Counted from the stretch's first letter, positions 15,384 through 24,477 are shown. The stretch: DNA of 64,000 nt from Psychroserpens sp. Hel_I_66 (GCF_000799465.1 NZ_JUGU01000001.1:2686501-2750500); one strand, 5' to 3'. Notes: generated by a model from the letters alone, not told the origin. A program made the numbers and translations.

Positions 15384-17056
15384 TATTCTTCTTGTAGTTT
15401 TTTAAGTTCTATAGAATCAATAATACGATCAATCGTTTGGTTGGTATACTCGTTTTGATTGTTCCATACCAAGACTATTTGTTGCAAGACGTTTTCCGCA
15501 GTAAAAGCAAAAATGGCATATTCTGCTTGTCTAAATTCACCGTCTTCTTCCGTAGGAAATTCTGCTGTACCGTATGCCTTTAAGCCTTCGGCAGCATTAG
15601 GTGTTATAAACTGCTCTTTTTTGACAATAAGATTTCTAGCTCCATTATTTTCAAAGGATTTGATATTACCTTCGATAGACAGATTTAAGTCAATTTTATT
15701 AGGTTCTCCCTCTTCGTTTTTACCAAGATTATTGAATTTGGTAGTACTCACCAAAATATTCATGGCAGTATCTAAATCACCGTACGAAAACATGGTCGTT
15801 TTCGCTTGTTGAAGTGTATCAATATCCTGCATCTCAACACGCTCTAAAACCGCAGGAGTTGAGATCATAATTGGTGGCACACCATAATCACTACGCACCC
15901 AATCTCCTTCTAAAAGTTCTTTGCTTTCTTCGCCTACAATAGTATCAACCACGTATTTGAAACCATATTTTACGCCAAATCCCACAAATACAGCAATCAA
16001 AATCAAAATACTTGCAGCGACGGTAATCCAAATCTTTTTACGTTTTTGTTTGCGTTCTTGCTCTTCTTTGTATTTCTCGTCAAGTAATTTTTCTTCTTCG
16101 GTTGGTTCTGGCAAGGCTTCCTTAACTTGATCTATTTCGACGTCAATTGTATTTCTATCCAATCTTGCCAATTCAACATCTGGTGCTGATTTTGCGAATT
16201 TCACCAAATCGGCACGTTTAAGGATGGTTTCAATATTATTGATATCATCATTGCTCAACTCAATTTGGTTGGCATCTCTAAGCATATTTAATCGGGAAAC
16301 CAACTCATCTGTTGTACTTTCTAATGCGCGATCGTACACTTTTTCATCGAGGTATTTTCTTATGATGAATGTCAACTCCGAATAATAACCCTTTAATTCA
16401 GATTTTTGAAGATAATCACTCTCATCTAATTTTTTTAAAGCCAGCTTAGCTCTGTCGTAAGGCGGTAATTGCGCTATTTTTTCTTCTTCGGAAAGTGGCT
16501 TTTTACGCCAAATCAACCAATACAGAATAAAGCCAATCAATGCCAAAGCCAACACTATAATTAATGCATATAACCACCATTTGCTTGCTGCCTTATCAAC
16601 CTTGATCATTGGTTTAATATCGTAGAGCTTTTGTTTTGTGGTATCAACAGGAATTGTTCGCACCTCAACACGCAAAGAATCTGTAAAATAGGTTTTAGTG
16701 CCTATAATTATTTTTTGCTTTGGAATGGTATAAGATCCAGAATCAAATTGCGTTAGCCCATATTTTTTTATCAGCTGAAATTTGATGGTGTTCTTTGTTG
16801 TATCGATTTTGTAAGACTCAATAACCTCCAAAGGCATGAATGTTTGGCCTTCTGGAAAAACCACCAAATCTGTAGTATCTGCCTCAACGTTTATCCTATA
16901 AGTGATTTGCTCACCAATCCTTATTTTTGTGGTGTCAATAGAAGTTGTGACTTGAGCGGATAAGGTTCCAGAAATAAGGCATAAGGCAACAACGAAAAAG
17001 ATGGACATCTTGTTCGTTTTAGAATTCTTTACATATGCTAACTTTTGTCTTATCAC
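15383..17056 (-). CDS. BatD-like double-membrane-segment protein of the aerotolerance operon
   Basis: A 557-residue protein. A signal peptide leads to one beta domain (VTTSIDTTKIRIGEQITYRI..., residues about 35-150), a membrane segment (about 163-185), a cytosolic helical domain (YDRAKLALKKLDESDYLQKS..., about 200-330) similar in style to the C-terminal tail of BatD, a second membrane segment (about 345-368) and a C-terminal domain of about 180 residues. This is the gene usually found between DUF58 and batA in Flavobacteriia. The track of the frame starts at a GTG (17056); an internal ATG at 17008 would still give a signal peptide, but the basic residues before it favour the longer form. Its function is not established. 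Confidence 0.82.
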   Translation of the reverse strand: MIRQKLAYVKNSKTNKMSIFFVVALCLISGTLSAQVTTSIDTTKIRIGEQITYRINVEADTTDLVVFPEGQTFMPLEVIESYKIDTTKNTIKFQLIKKYGLTQFDSGSYTIPKQKIIIGTKTYFTDSLRVEVRTIPVDTTKQKLYDIKPMIKVDKAASKWWLYALIIVLALALIGFILYWLIWRKKPLSEEEKIAQLPPYDRAKLALKKLDESDYLQKSELKGYYSELTFIIRKYLDEKVYDRALESTTDELVSRLNMLRDANQIELSNDDINNIETILKRADLVKFAKSAPDVELARLDRNTIDVEIDQVKEALPEPTEEEKLLDEKYKEEQERKQKRKKIWITVAASILILIAVFVGFGVKYGFKYVVDTIVGEESKELLEGDWVRSDYGVPPIMISTPAVLERVEMQDIDTLQQAKTTMFSYGDLDTAMNILVSTTKFNNLGKNEEGEPNKIDLNLSIEGNIKSFENNGARNLIVKKEQFITPNAAEGLKAYGTAEFPTEEDGEFRQAEYAIFAFTAENVLQQIVLVWNNQNEYTNQTIDRIIDSIELKKLQEE

Positions 17057-17076
17057 TTTTTGCTAATTTCTAAGTA

Positions 17077-17943
17077 TTATCGTCTTTTAAAATAACCCAG
17101 TAATTTTTTCACATAACTCTCATCCACACGACAATCTATCGTACCAGAACCAGATTTTGTAAAGATTTCTCTAAAATAATCTACCTTCTCATTGTAGTAA
17201 TTACTGTAATTGGTTCTCACTTGTTTAGAAGCAGTATTTACCAACATTAATTCACCTGTTTCCTCATCTTGCATCTGCACCATCCCGAGGTTTGGAATTT
17301 CTTCCTCTCCTTTATCAAAAACGCGAATTCCTGTAATATCGTGACGACCTGCTGCTATTTTTAAATTTTGCTTGTAATCATCATCTGTAATAAAATCACT
17401 GAGTATAAATACAATAGCTTTCTTTTTCATCACGTTGGATAAAAATTTCAATGCTTCGGAAATATCTGTGAGTTTGCTTTTAGGCTTAAATTCAATGAGT
17501 TCCCTAATAATTCTTAATACGTGAGAACGTCCTTTTTTTGGCGGAATATAAAGTTCTATCACATCTGAAAACAGAATCAAGCCAATCTTATCATTATTTT
17601 GTGTAGCCGAAAAAGCCAGTGTCGCAGCGATTTCAGTAACAATTTCATTTTTAAACTGCTCGTCTGTACCAAACAACTCCGATCCCGAAATATCAACCAT
17701 GAGCATCATGGTTAATTCTCGTTCTTCTTCAAATACTTTTATGTAGGGTTCGTTGTAGCGTGCGGTAACATTCCAATCAATGTTTCGAACATCATCACCA
17801 AATTGGTACTGGCGAACTTCAGAAAAAGTCATACCACGACCCTTGAAAGTCGAGTGGTATTCGCCTCCAAATATATGATCAGACAGTCGTCGTGTCTTGA
17901 TCTCAATTTTTCGTACTTTTTTTAAGAGTTCTTTGGTATCCAT
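17077..17943 (-). CDS. DUF58-domain protein (von Willebrand-like), aerotolerance operon
   Basis: A soluble 288-residue protein. The DUF58 signature is at residues 37-75 (RGMTFSEVRQYQFGDDVRNI then DWNVTARYNEPYIKVFEEER), followed by a von Willebrand-like metal site DISGS (Asp84, Ser86, Ser88). DUF58 proteins nearly always follow a MoxR ATPase, as here, and are thought to be its direct partners in assembling or activating the BatA/B complex. The gap to moxR is 97 bp and is filled by an inverted repeat (17954-18037); the next gene follows after 20 bp. Confidence 0.92.
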   Translation of the reverse strand: MDTKELLKKVRKIEIKTRRLSDHIFGGEYHSTFKGRGMTFSEVRQYQFGDDVRNIDWNVTARYNEPYIKVFEEERELTMMLMVDISGSELFGTDEQFKNEIVTEIAATLAFSATQNNDKIGLILFSDVIELYIPPKKGRSHVLRIIRELIEFKPKSKLTDISEALKFLSNVMKKKAIVFILSDFITDDDYKQNLKIAAGRHDITGIRVFDKGEEEIPNLGMVQMQDEETGELMLVNTASKQVRTNYSNYYNEKVDYFREIFTKSGSGTIDCRVDESYVKKLLGYFKRR

Positions 17944-17953
17944 TTTTGTGTTC

Positions 17954-18037
17954 TGTCATTCCGCACATGATGCGGAATCTATCAAATTAAATTTGTTATA
18001 AAAGTTAAAGAGATTCCGCATCGAGTGCGGAATGACA
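17954..18037. repeat. Long inverted repeat (27-bp arms) inside the moxR-DUF58 gap
   Basis: Arms at 17954-17980 and 18011-18037, about 25 of 27 positions complementary, around a 30-bp AT-rich centre. Each arm is itself a small palindrome built on ATTCCGCA...TGCGGAAT. Such elements ending in GTCATTCCGCAC are dispersed in Bacteroidota genomes as far as I recall; here it lies inside an operon, so it is transcribed and should fold into a strong hairpin. Confidence 0.8.
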
Positions 18038-18040
18038 ATT

Positions 18041-19042
18041 CTAAGGCACCTCTATCTCGTTTACAATCTTGTTGATGATGTCTTCCGAAGTTATATTTTC
18101 TGCTTCTGCTTCGTAAGTAATTCCAATTCTGTGACGCAGTACATCATAAACTACAGCTCGAACATCTTCAGGAATCACATAACCACGACGCTTAATAAAT
18201 GCGTAACATTTTGCAGCAGTTGCCAAGTTGATACTTCCACGAGGTGATGCTCCAAAAGAAATCAATGGCTTTAAATTTGGTAATCTATATTGGTCTGGAT
18301 ATCGTGTTGCAAAAATGATATCGAGAATGTATTTTTCAATTTTTTCATCCATGTACACTTCTCTCACTACTTCTTGAGCTTTCAAGATTTGCGCTACGGA
18401 AACTACCGGATTTACTTTTTCCCAACTTCCTTTAAGGTTAGCTCTCATGATGAGTTGCTCTTCTGCTTGTTTTGGATAATCAATAACCGTTTTTAGCATA
18501 AAACGGTCTACCTGTGCTTCTGGCAAGGGATAAGTTCCTTCTTGTTCTACTGGGTTTTGTGTTGCCATTACTAAAAATGGCTTATCCAAAATATAGGTTT
18601 CGTCACCAATGGTCACTTGCTTTTCTTGCATGGCTTCCAGCAATGCCGATTGTACTTTTGCTGGTGCTCTATTGATCTCATCTGCAAGCACAAAGTTGGC
18701 GAATATTGGCCCTTTTTTTATGGAAAAATCATTTATCTTCATATTGTAAATGAGCGTACCCACAACATCTGCAGGTAGTAAGTCTGGTGTAAACTGTATT
18801 CTACTAAAACTTCCATCAACTGCTTGAGACAACGTGTTTATGGCTAATGTTTTTGCAAGTCCCGGAACACCTTCTAATAAGATATGCCCTTGGCCCAACA
18901 AACCTATAAGTAATCGTTCTACCATGTGCCTTTGACCAACGATGACTTTGTTCATTTCCATCATTAATAAATCAACAAAAGCACTTTCTCTTTCTATTTT
19001 TTCATTGATGCTTTTAATGTCAATTGTACCAGTATCTTCCAT
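18041..19042 (-). CDS. MoxR-family AAA+ ATPase of the aerotolerance operon
   Basis: A 333-residue cytosolic AAA+ ATPase: Walker A GVPGLAKT (58-65), Walker B VLADE (Asp121-Glu122), then the MoxR-typical INRAPAKVQSALLEAMQEKQ and the sensor 1 segment ATQNPVEQEGTYPLPEAQ. The C-terminal lid domain contains FGASPRGSINLATAAKCYA. MoxR proteins act as chaperone-like ATPases for von Willebrand metal-site proteins, here BatA and BatB. It is the first gene of a nine-gene minus-strand operon running down to batE. No consensus -7 box was found upstream. Confidence 0.95.
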   Translation of the reverse strand: MEDTGTIDIKSINEKIERESAFVDLLMMEMNKVIVGQRHMVERLLIGLLGQGHILLEGVPGLAKTLAINTLSQAVDGSFSRIQFTPDLLPADVVGTLIYNMKINDFSIKKGPIFANFVLADEINRAPAKVQSALLEAMQEKQVTIGDETYILDKPFLVMATQNPVEQEGTYPLPEAQVDRFMLKTVIDYPKQAEEQLIMRANLKGSWEKVNPVVSVAQILKAQEVVREVYMDEKIEKYILDIIFATRYPDQYRLPNLKPLISFGASPRGSINLATAAKCYAFIKRRGYVIPEDVRAVVYDVLRHRIGITYEAEAENITSEDIINKIVNEIEVP

Positions 19043-19173
19043 TATATTTCTTTTTAAAGACTAGGATTAACTCCTTTTTATTTAGTATCGCAAATTGTTA
19101 AAATTTTTGCTGAGTTGCTGTTAACATTTGGTTAAAAGTTATTTTGCAAATAAGAATGATGATATCACAAAAC

Positions 19174-19203
19174 AAAGAGCGTCACCATTCGGTAACGCTC
19201 TTT
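19174..19203 (-). terminator. Terminator hairpin after the DUF4382 lipoprotein
   Basis: AAAGAGCGTCACC, ATTC loop, GGTAACGCTCTTT: a 13-bp stem with one mismatch, 22 bp after the stop at 19226. The downstream T tract is interrupted, so efficiency is uncertain. The hairpin insulates this unit from moxR. Confidence 0.65.
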
Positions 19204-19225
19204 AAAAATCGTATCTAATTTTTAT

Positions 19226-20020
19226 TTATAAAATGACAACGTCTAAAACTGTAGTTTGACCAACCACAACTTCTACGTCCTCAACGACAGTTGGCAGTAA
19301 ACCAGAATCTATATCTGGAGTGAAAGTGACATCGTAGTTTCCTGCAGGAACACCAACTAAAACATAATTACCATCAATATCTGCATAGGTAGAAATAACT
19401 TCAGAACCTACATTCACACTTACTAACGTTTGTACATCACTAGGTGCAATAGTTCCACTTATTATACCAGTAGATATTTCCGCAGAAGCTCTTATAACTG
19501 GTTTTAAAATGATATTTCCAGAACTACCAGCAATTACAATAGATTCATCAACATTAAAGTCTAACCAAAACACATATTCAAAATCTGGCTCAAGCGTTTC
19601 GTTAACTTGGATCTTTAATCCTGATTGCTGTGCACTAGGTGTTGTAAGTTCTTGAGAAATACCATCTATAACTACAGTATTATTATTTCCTAAAACAAGC
19701 CTGATTTGGTTTAAAGTCCCCGAAGGAATTGTATATTCATCAGCCAGTAATACATTAATACCGCCTGTTAACTCAAGTAAATCGTATATACCTGTATTAA
19801 TGGCTTCTAAACTTTGCCAATTATCATCTTCGCTATCATTATTAACTTTAACCAAAACATCTACAATATCAATGTAAACGTGTTCGAAATCTCCAGGTTC
19901 ATCAACAAGTCTTACGGTTAATTTAGATGTACCTTGAACAGTTGATGATGAATCATCATCGTTACAACCAGTTAATACTAGGCAAAAAATAAAAAAAGTG
20001 AAAATTGTAAGTGTATTCAT
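19226..20020 (-). CDS. DUF4382 lipoprotein with C-terminal carboxypeptidase-regulatory-like domain
   Basis: From ATG 20020 (MNTLTIFTFFIFCLVLTGC) the protein has 264 residues. It is a lipoprotein (Cys19) followed by NDDDSSS; an acidic patch right after the lipid Cys resembles the Bacteroidota signal for display on the cell surface. Residues about 28-175 form a DUF4382 domain (KLTVRLVDEPGDFEHVYIDI) and about 180-264 a beta-sandwich like carboxypeptidase regulatory domains (GNYVLVGVPAGNYDVTFTP). Function is unknown. The longer in-frame extension upstream to 20056 would spoil the signal peptide. A shorter DUF4382 paralogue lies just upstream on the same strand. Confidence 0.85.
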   Translation of the reverse strand: MNTLTIFTFFIFCLVLTGCNDDDSSSTVQGTSKLTVRLVDEPGDFEHVYIDIVDVLVKVNNDSEDDNWQSLEAINTGIYDLLELTGGINVLLADEYTIPSGTLNQIRLVLGNNNTVVIDGISQELTTPSAQQSGLKIQVNETLEPDFEYVFWLDFNVDESIVIAGSSGNIILKPVIRASAEISTGIISGTIAPSDVQTLVSVNVGSEVISTYADIDGNYVLVGVPAGNYDVTFTPDIDSGLLPTVVEDVEVVVGQTTVLDVVIL

Positions 20021-20096
20021 ATTAGTTTTTTGGGTTCGTTTATAACATATACGCAAAAAACAACACTTAAGACGTCCTAAATTAAATAAGATTGAA

Positions 20097-20669
20097 TTAA
20101 AAAAGATTATATAATCTCATTTCAGTTGACATTTTAGGACTTAGATTTGCATTTTCTTCCGAAGACATTTCAATAGAATTATCGAGATCAAGTACCAATA
20201 CAAAATCATACATTTTGTTGGTCTGTAGTTGTTTACCAACAATATTTGTAGCTGCATTATTAAAGTTCTCGTTAATGTTTAGCGTGTATTCTAATCCGTT
20301 TTTTAATACTGAATTTTGATCTCCAAAGACCAATTTTATATTATAAATAAATTGACTCGGGATTTCTTCAAAATCTACTAATGTCACGACATCGTTAGTA
20401 TTGATTTTAGTTAAATCGTGAATTCCAGTATTAACTGTATGTAAACTTACCCACGCATTTGGAGAAGTTTCATCTTCCAAAACACGCAATTGTACATCTA
20501 TAATTTCTAAATTCACTTTGCTTAAAATTGAAGGAGTACCTTGAATTTTCACTGTTATCAAACTACTATTTTCGAAGGTTTCCGTTTCTAACTCATTAGA
20601 ACAGCTGGTCATTAAAAACAAGGTCAATACACCAATAACTATAATTTTGAATGTGCGTGAGGCTTTCAT
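20097..20669 (-). CDS. DUF4382-type lipoprotein, shorter paralogue
   Basis: From ATG 20669 (MKASRTFKIIVIGVLTLFLM then TSC) the protein has 190 residues, a lipoprotein with Cys23 followed by SNELETE. The single DUF4382-like domain parallels its downstream neighbour (VNLEIIDVQLRVLEDETSPN ~ VYIDIVDVLVKVNNDSEDDN; VNTGIHDLTKI ~ INTGIYDLLEL), but it lacks the C-terminal beta-sandwich. The two therefore arose by old tandem duplication with gain or loss of a domain. The TTG 12 bp upstream is a weaker start. Function is unknown. Confidence 0.8.
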   Translation of the reverse strand: MKASRTFKIIVIGVLTLFLMTSCSNELETETFENSSLITVKIQGTPSILSKVNLEIIDVQLRVLEDETSPNAWVSLHTVNTGIHDLTKINTNDVVTLVDFEEIPSQFIYNIKLVFGDQNSVLKNGLEYTLNINENFNNAATNIVGKQLQTNKMYDFVLVLDLDNSIEMSSEENANLSPKMSTEMRLYNLF

Positions 20670-20773
20670 ATTTTGGGACAATTAATTAATCTCTAACAAT
20701 AATATTCAATTGTTCTAGATTTGACTATTTTTATACATGAATTGCATAAAAACCATCATAAACTGAAAAAAAA

Positions 20774-21637
20774 GTGACATATTCTCGATTAATTGCAGGC
20801 ACCATGACTTGGGGAAGTTGGGGCAAAAAACTTCAAAAAAACCAAATGATTGAACTTATGCAGCATTGCATAGAACAAAACATAACCACATTTGACCATG
20901 CAGATATTTACGGTGATTACTCTACTGAAAAAGATTTTGGTCTCGCTTTCGCGGAAAGTGGCATTAAAAGAGAACGCATAGAAATCATTAGTAAATGCGG
21001 AATTCAATATTTAGGTGACGCAAGATCGAATACCGTTAAGCATTACGATTACAGTAAAGAGTATATTATTTGGTCTGCAGAAGAATCTCTCAAAAACTTA
21101 AAAACAGACTATTTAGATTTATTTCTCCTTCATAGACCTAGTCCCTTAATGCATCCAGATGAGATTGCAGAAGCCATTTCAGATTTAAAAAAAAGAGGTT
21201 TAATCAAACATTTTGGAGTCTCTAATTTTACAACGTCTCAAATGCAATTAGTCTCAAAAGCTATGGACATATCGGTAAACCAAATTGAATTTTCACTTAC
21301 CCAACACACAGCGATGCACAATGGCTCATTGGATTTTATGCTTGTAAATAACATTTTACCAATGGCTTGGTCACCTTTGGGAAGTGTTTTTAAAGAAGAC
21401 ACAGAACAAACCAGGCGCATCCACAAACAACTTGGAGAATTACTAAAAAAATACAACGCCACCGAAGACCAGTTGCTTTTAGCCTGGATTTTAAGACACC
21501 CAGCAAACATTCATCCAGTCATTGGTACCACAACAAAACAGCGAATTGCTGATGCATCGAGAGCCTCATCCATTAATTTAGAATTAGAAGATTGGTTTAA
21601 AATATTAGTGGCTTGTCAAGGACATAAAGTGCCATAA
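20774..21637 (+). CDS. Aldo/keto reductase
   Basis: A cytosolic 287-residue NADPH-dependent carbonyl reductase with a TIM barrel. The catalytic tetrad is present: Asp41 and Tyr46 (FDHADIYG), Lys74 (IISKCG) and His120 (LFLLHRP). The C-terminal cofactor segment reads HPVIGTTTKQRIADA. It resembles the YdhF branch. Translation most likely starts at the GTG at 20774 because the sequence TYSRLIAGTMTWG is the conserved N-terminus and no ATG precedes it. An SDR gene follows by 18 bp, so they form an operon of two reductases; the substrate is not evident. Confidence 0.92.
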   Translation: MTYSRLIAGTMTWGSWGKKLQKNQMIELMQHCIEQNITTFDHADIYGDYSTEKDFGLAFAESGIKRERIEIISKCGIQYLGDARSNTVKHYDYSKEYIIWSAEESLKNLKTDYLDLFLLHRPSPLMHPDEIAEAISDLKKRGLIKHFGVSNFTTSQMQLVSKAMDISVNQIEFSLTQHTAMHNGSLDFMLVNNILPMAWSPLGSVFKEDTEQTRRIHKQLGELLKKYNATEDQLLLAWILRHPANIHPVIGTTTKQRIADASRASSINLELEDWFKILVACQGHKVP

Positions 21638-21655
21638 TTTATAATAAAATAAAAA

Positions 21656-22414
21656 ATGAAAATAAAAAAAACAGCCCTAATAACAGGAGCAACTAGTGGA
21701 ATAGGCAGAGCAACAGCGCAAGAATTTGCAAAACACGGAATCAACCTTATTCTCTGCGGAAGACGTCAAGAACGCCTAGACACTATAAAGGAAGAGTTAA
21801 GCAAACAAACCAATGTACACACCCTTAACTTTGATGTAAGGGATAAAAAAGCAACTTTTGATGCTATAGAAGCGCTCCCTCCAGGTTTTAAACAAGTAGA
21901 TATTTTAATCAACAACGCAGGAAATGCACATGGATTAGACCCAATCCAAACAGGAAATTTAGACGATTGGGATGCCATGATAGATATCAACGTAAAAGGA
22001 TTGCTTTATGTGAGCAAGGCGATTATACCGCAAATGACAGCACGAAAAAGCGGACACATCATAAACATTGGTTCATCTGCGGGAAAAGAAGTGTATCCAA
22101 AAGGAAATGTATACTGCGGAAGCAAACACGCTGTTTTAGCAATCACCGAAGGCATGCGCATAGATCTAAATCCCTTTGGCATCAAAGTTACAGCAATCAA
22201 TCCAGGTCTTGTAGAAACCGAATTCTCAAAAGTACGTTTTAAAGGAGATCCCGTTGCAGATAATGTTTATAAAGGATTTAAGGCATTGCAAGCAGAAGAC
22301 ATTGCAGAAGTCATCCAGTTTGCAATTTCAAGACCCGCACATGTAAATATAGCCGACGTACTCATGTTCTGTACCGCTCAAGCCAGCAGTACTATTGTGA
22401 ATAAGGATTTATGA
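21656..22414 (+). CDS. Short-chain dehydrogenase/reductase (YdfG-like)
   Basis: A 252-residue cytosolic oxidoreductase of the classical SDR type. It has the Rossmann dinucleotide motif TGATSGIG (residues 10-17), NNAG (86-89), and the catalytic Ser140, Tyr153 and Lys157 (YCGSK). Arg37/Arg38 after the second strand (CGRRQERL) favour NADP(H). It resembles the YdfG group acting on 3-hydroxy acids such as serine or 3-hydroxypropionate. The gene is in an operon with the aldo/keto reductase upstream, and its stop overlaps the next start (ATGA), coupling it to the phosphodiester glycosidase-like protein. Confidence 0.93.
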   Translation: MKIKKTALITGATSGIGRATAQEFAKHGINLILCGRRQERLDTIKEELSKQTNVHTLNFDVRDKKATFDAIEALPPGFKQVDILINNAGNAHGLDPIQTGNLDDWDAMIDINVKGLLYVSKAIIPQMTARKSGHIINIGSSAGKEVYPKGNVYCGSKHAVLAITEGMRIDLNPFGIKVTAINPGLVETEFSKVRFKGDPVADNVYKGFKALQAEDIAEVIQFAISRPAHVNIADVLMFCTAQASSTIVNKDL

Positions 22415-23151
22415 AAAAACACCTCAAATTTAGTTGGTTAAGCACCTTAATTCAAATAATCTGTTTTTGGTCATGCACATCTTCAGCACAAGAAATACAA
22501 GACAAACGCTTCGTGACACATATTGTAAATCTTGAAAATCAAGATCTAAAATTTTATCTAAAGGCTGATAATGATTCTAACTTCGGAAATTTTAAAGCTT
22601 TAAAAAAAGAGCTCAACAACAAAAACCGTGAGCTCGTCTTTGCCATGAATGGTGGCATGTACCTAAAAGATGGTTCACCCCAAGGTTTGTTTATAGAAAA
22701 AGGAATCACAAAAAAGCAGATTGATACTACAAAAGATGCCTACGGAAATTTCTATTTGCAACCCAACGGTATATTTTATCTCACCAAAAACAACAAAGGG
22801 GAAATTTGTAAAACAACCGATTTCAAATATACACCAACGATCACTTACGCAACGCAATCTGGACCAATGCTGGTGATTGACGGAGACATCCATCCGGTGT
22901 TTGTAAAAGGTTCAAAAAATGTACACATTAGAAATGGAGTTGGCATACTTAAAAATGGAGCTCTTTTATTTGCGATGTCAAAAGACACCATCAACTTATA
23001 TGACTTTGCAGAATTTTTTAAAAACAATGGTTGTGAAAATGCGCTTTATCTCGACGGATTTGTTTCCAGAACTTATCTTCCGAAGAAAAGATGGGAGCAA
23101 TTAGATGGTGATTTTGGAGTTATTATTGGGGAGACGAGACCTATGGATTAA
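22411..23151 (+). CDS. Phosphodiester glycosidase-family (DUF2233/NAGPA-like) exported protein
   Basis: A 246-residue protein with a hydrophobic N-terminus ending near CTSSAQE, consistent with a signal peptide. The family motifs are AMNGGMYLKDGSPQGLFI (around residue 78-95) and ENALYLDGFVSRTYLP (around 209-224). The family includes the human uncovering enzyme that removes N-acetylglucosamine from a phosphodiester. A periplasmic glycan or phosphodiester hydrolase is likely but the substrate is unknown. It overlaps the SDR gene by 4 bp. Confidence 0.85.
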   Translation: MKKHLKFSWLSTLIQIICFWSCTSSAQEIQDKRFVTHIVNLENQDLKFYLKADNDSNFGNFKALKKELNNKNRELVFAMNGGMYLKDGSPQGLFIEKGITKKQIDTTKDAYGNFYLQPNGIFYLTKNNKGEICKTTDFKYTPTITYATQSGPMLVIDGDIHPVFVKGSKNVHIRNGVGILKNGALLFAMSKDTINLYDFAEFFKNNGCENALYLDGFVSRTYLPKKRWEQLDGDFGVIIGETRPMD

Positions 23152-23248
23152 ATAAAAATTAATAAATGATAGTACTGCTATGGTAAGAATTAGAATAGAG
23201 ATTCCTGCTTTTGTAGGCATTTAGATTCTCGTTTTCACGGGAAATGGT

Positions 23249-24382
23249 ATGATTAATAAACGACTACTTATTAAAAACCTACTTGCTCACAATGATGAGA
23301 ACAGTTTTTATGACAAAAAGCGAAAAGTCGATATCACCCATAAAGAAGGTAAAGCCAAGTTTTTAAAACATGTTTGTGCGCTCTCAAACAGCAACCCAAA
23401 AAACAACTCATATATTGTAATTGGGGTTGAAGATGAAGACAATAAGATTATTGGTGTGAGTTTTTTTGATGATAGTAAAATTCAAAACCTCATCAACGCT
23501 TATCTCTCAAATCCTCCAATTGTGCAATATGAGAATATTCCGTTTCCGCACTTACCAGATGATAAAGTTGTTGGGCTTGTAACTATTAGGCCAATTAATG
23601 ATATTACGTCTTTAAGAAAGAATATCTGGAAATATTATGGTGGTTCTGTCTTTTTTAGAGATGGCAGTATTAGTATGCCTAAGGTTTTTGATATTGAGAT
23701 TAAAGATCTCAATTCTAACATCGTAGCTGCAATAGAATCCCACTCTCAAAATAATATTGAATATACACTTGATGGTGTATTTGATTTTATGAATAAGCGC
23801 AAAGATTACAATCCAAAATACAAGGTTTTTAAAGAATATTTTGTGTTGTGCTGGTCTGGTCAAAAAAAAGAAATTAAACAAAATGTTTATTATTCCCGTG
23901 TGGATATCGAGCTTATAAATGAGCAGGTACGGTTATTCTTTTCAAAACTGGATGAAGTCACTATTTCGTATGACGATAGTAGTTTTAAGATTATTGAATA
24001 TGTACTACTCGGACTTCAAAATGAAAAAAAATATTATCAACTTGAAGAAACCATCATAAATTTTGAAGATAATGCCCATTATAATATAGAGACCAATTTA
24101 CTTTTTCAGCCTCCTCAATTTAATAAAGTCATATTACATCACATCTATAATGCTAATAATACCATTCTTGAGAAGCTTAAGAAGGGGCAGTCACTAACAA
24201 AAAGTGAACACGTAGATCTCAAAAATCTACCAGCAACTTATCTTATTTGCTACCTAAACTCTTTTGATAATGCAATAGACAAATTAATTGAGGCTAAACC
24301 CTTTTTAAAAAAAACAAGCATACAAGTTTATGATTCATATCTTGATGCTATTAGGGTTTTAAGAAAAGTGAAGTACAGTTAA
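23249..24382 (+). CDS. AlbA_2 (Schlafen-type) nucleic-acid-binding domain protein
   Basis: A 377-residue soluble protein. Residues about 20-150 match the AlbA_2/Schlafen N-terminal domain: an acidic strand followed by KAKFLKHVCALSNSNPKNNS and YIVIGVEDEDNKIIGVSFFD, with DGSISMPKVFDI closing the domain. The rest (150-377) is helical, charged and without a recognised domain; the usual C-terminal wHTH or ATPase part is not evident. AlbA_2 proteins are DNA- or RNA-binding regulators, nucleases or defence factors. It stands alone in its orientation and is followed by the twin small-RNA region. Confidence 0.75.
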   Translation: MINKRLLIKNLLAHNDENSFYDKKRKVDITHKEGKAKFLKHVCALSNSNPKNNSYIVIGVEDEDNKIIGVSFFDDSKIQNLINAYLSNPPIVQYENIPFPHLPDDKVVGLVTIRPINDITSLRKNIWKYYGGSVFFRDGSISMPKVFDIEIKDLNSNIVAAIESHSQNNIEYTLDGVFDFMNKRKDYNPKYKVFKEYFVLCWSGQKKEIKQNVYYSRVDIELINEQVRLFFSKLDEVTISYDDSSFKIIEYVLLGLQNEKKYYQLEETIINFEDNAHYNIETNLLFQPPQFNKVILHHIYNANNTILEKLKKGQSLTKSEHVDLKNLPATYLICYLNSFDNAIDKLIEAKPFLKKTSIQVYDSYLDAIRVLRKVKYS

Positions 24383-24442
24383 CCTAGGGTTTTTTACAAA
24401 ATTTTCCGTTCATACCTTTTTTTTTGCTTTTTGTAGTATTTA

Positions 24443-24474
24443 TTGTACACCTTATAGATTTTTTAGCATTTTTG
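24443..24474 (+). promoter_or_regulatory. Promoter of small-RNA unit A
   Basis: TTG at 24443-24445, 21 nt, then CATTTTTG at 24467-24474, one mismatch from TAnnTTTG. The predicted start is 24478, which is exactly where the sequence shared with unit B begins. Confidence 0.5.
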
Positions 24475-24477
24475 TGT

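Noticed and set aside
23195..23245. Small hairpin-like sequence around CCTGCTTTTGTAGG before the AlbA_2 gene
   Set aside because: Short stem with a wobble and single copy in the window; resembles common repeat remnants but cannot be supported.
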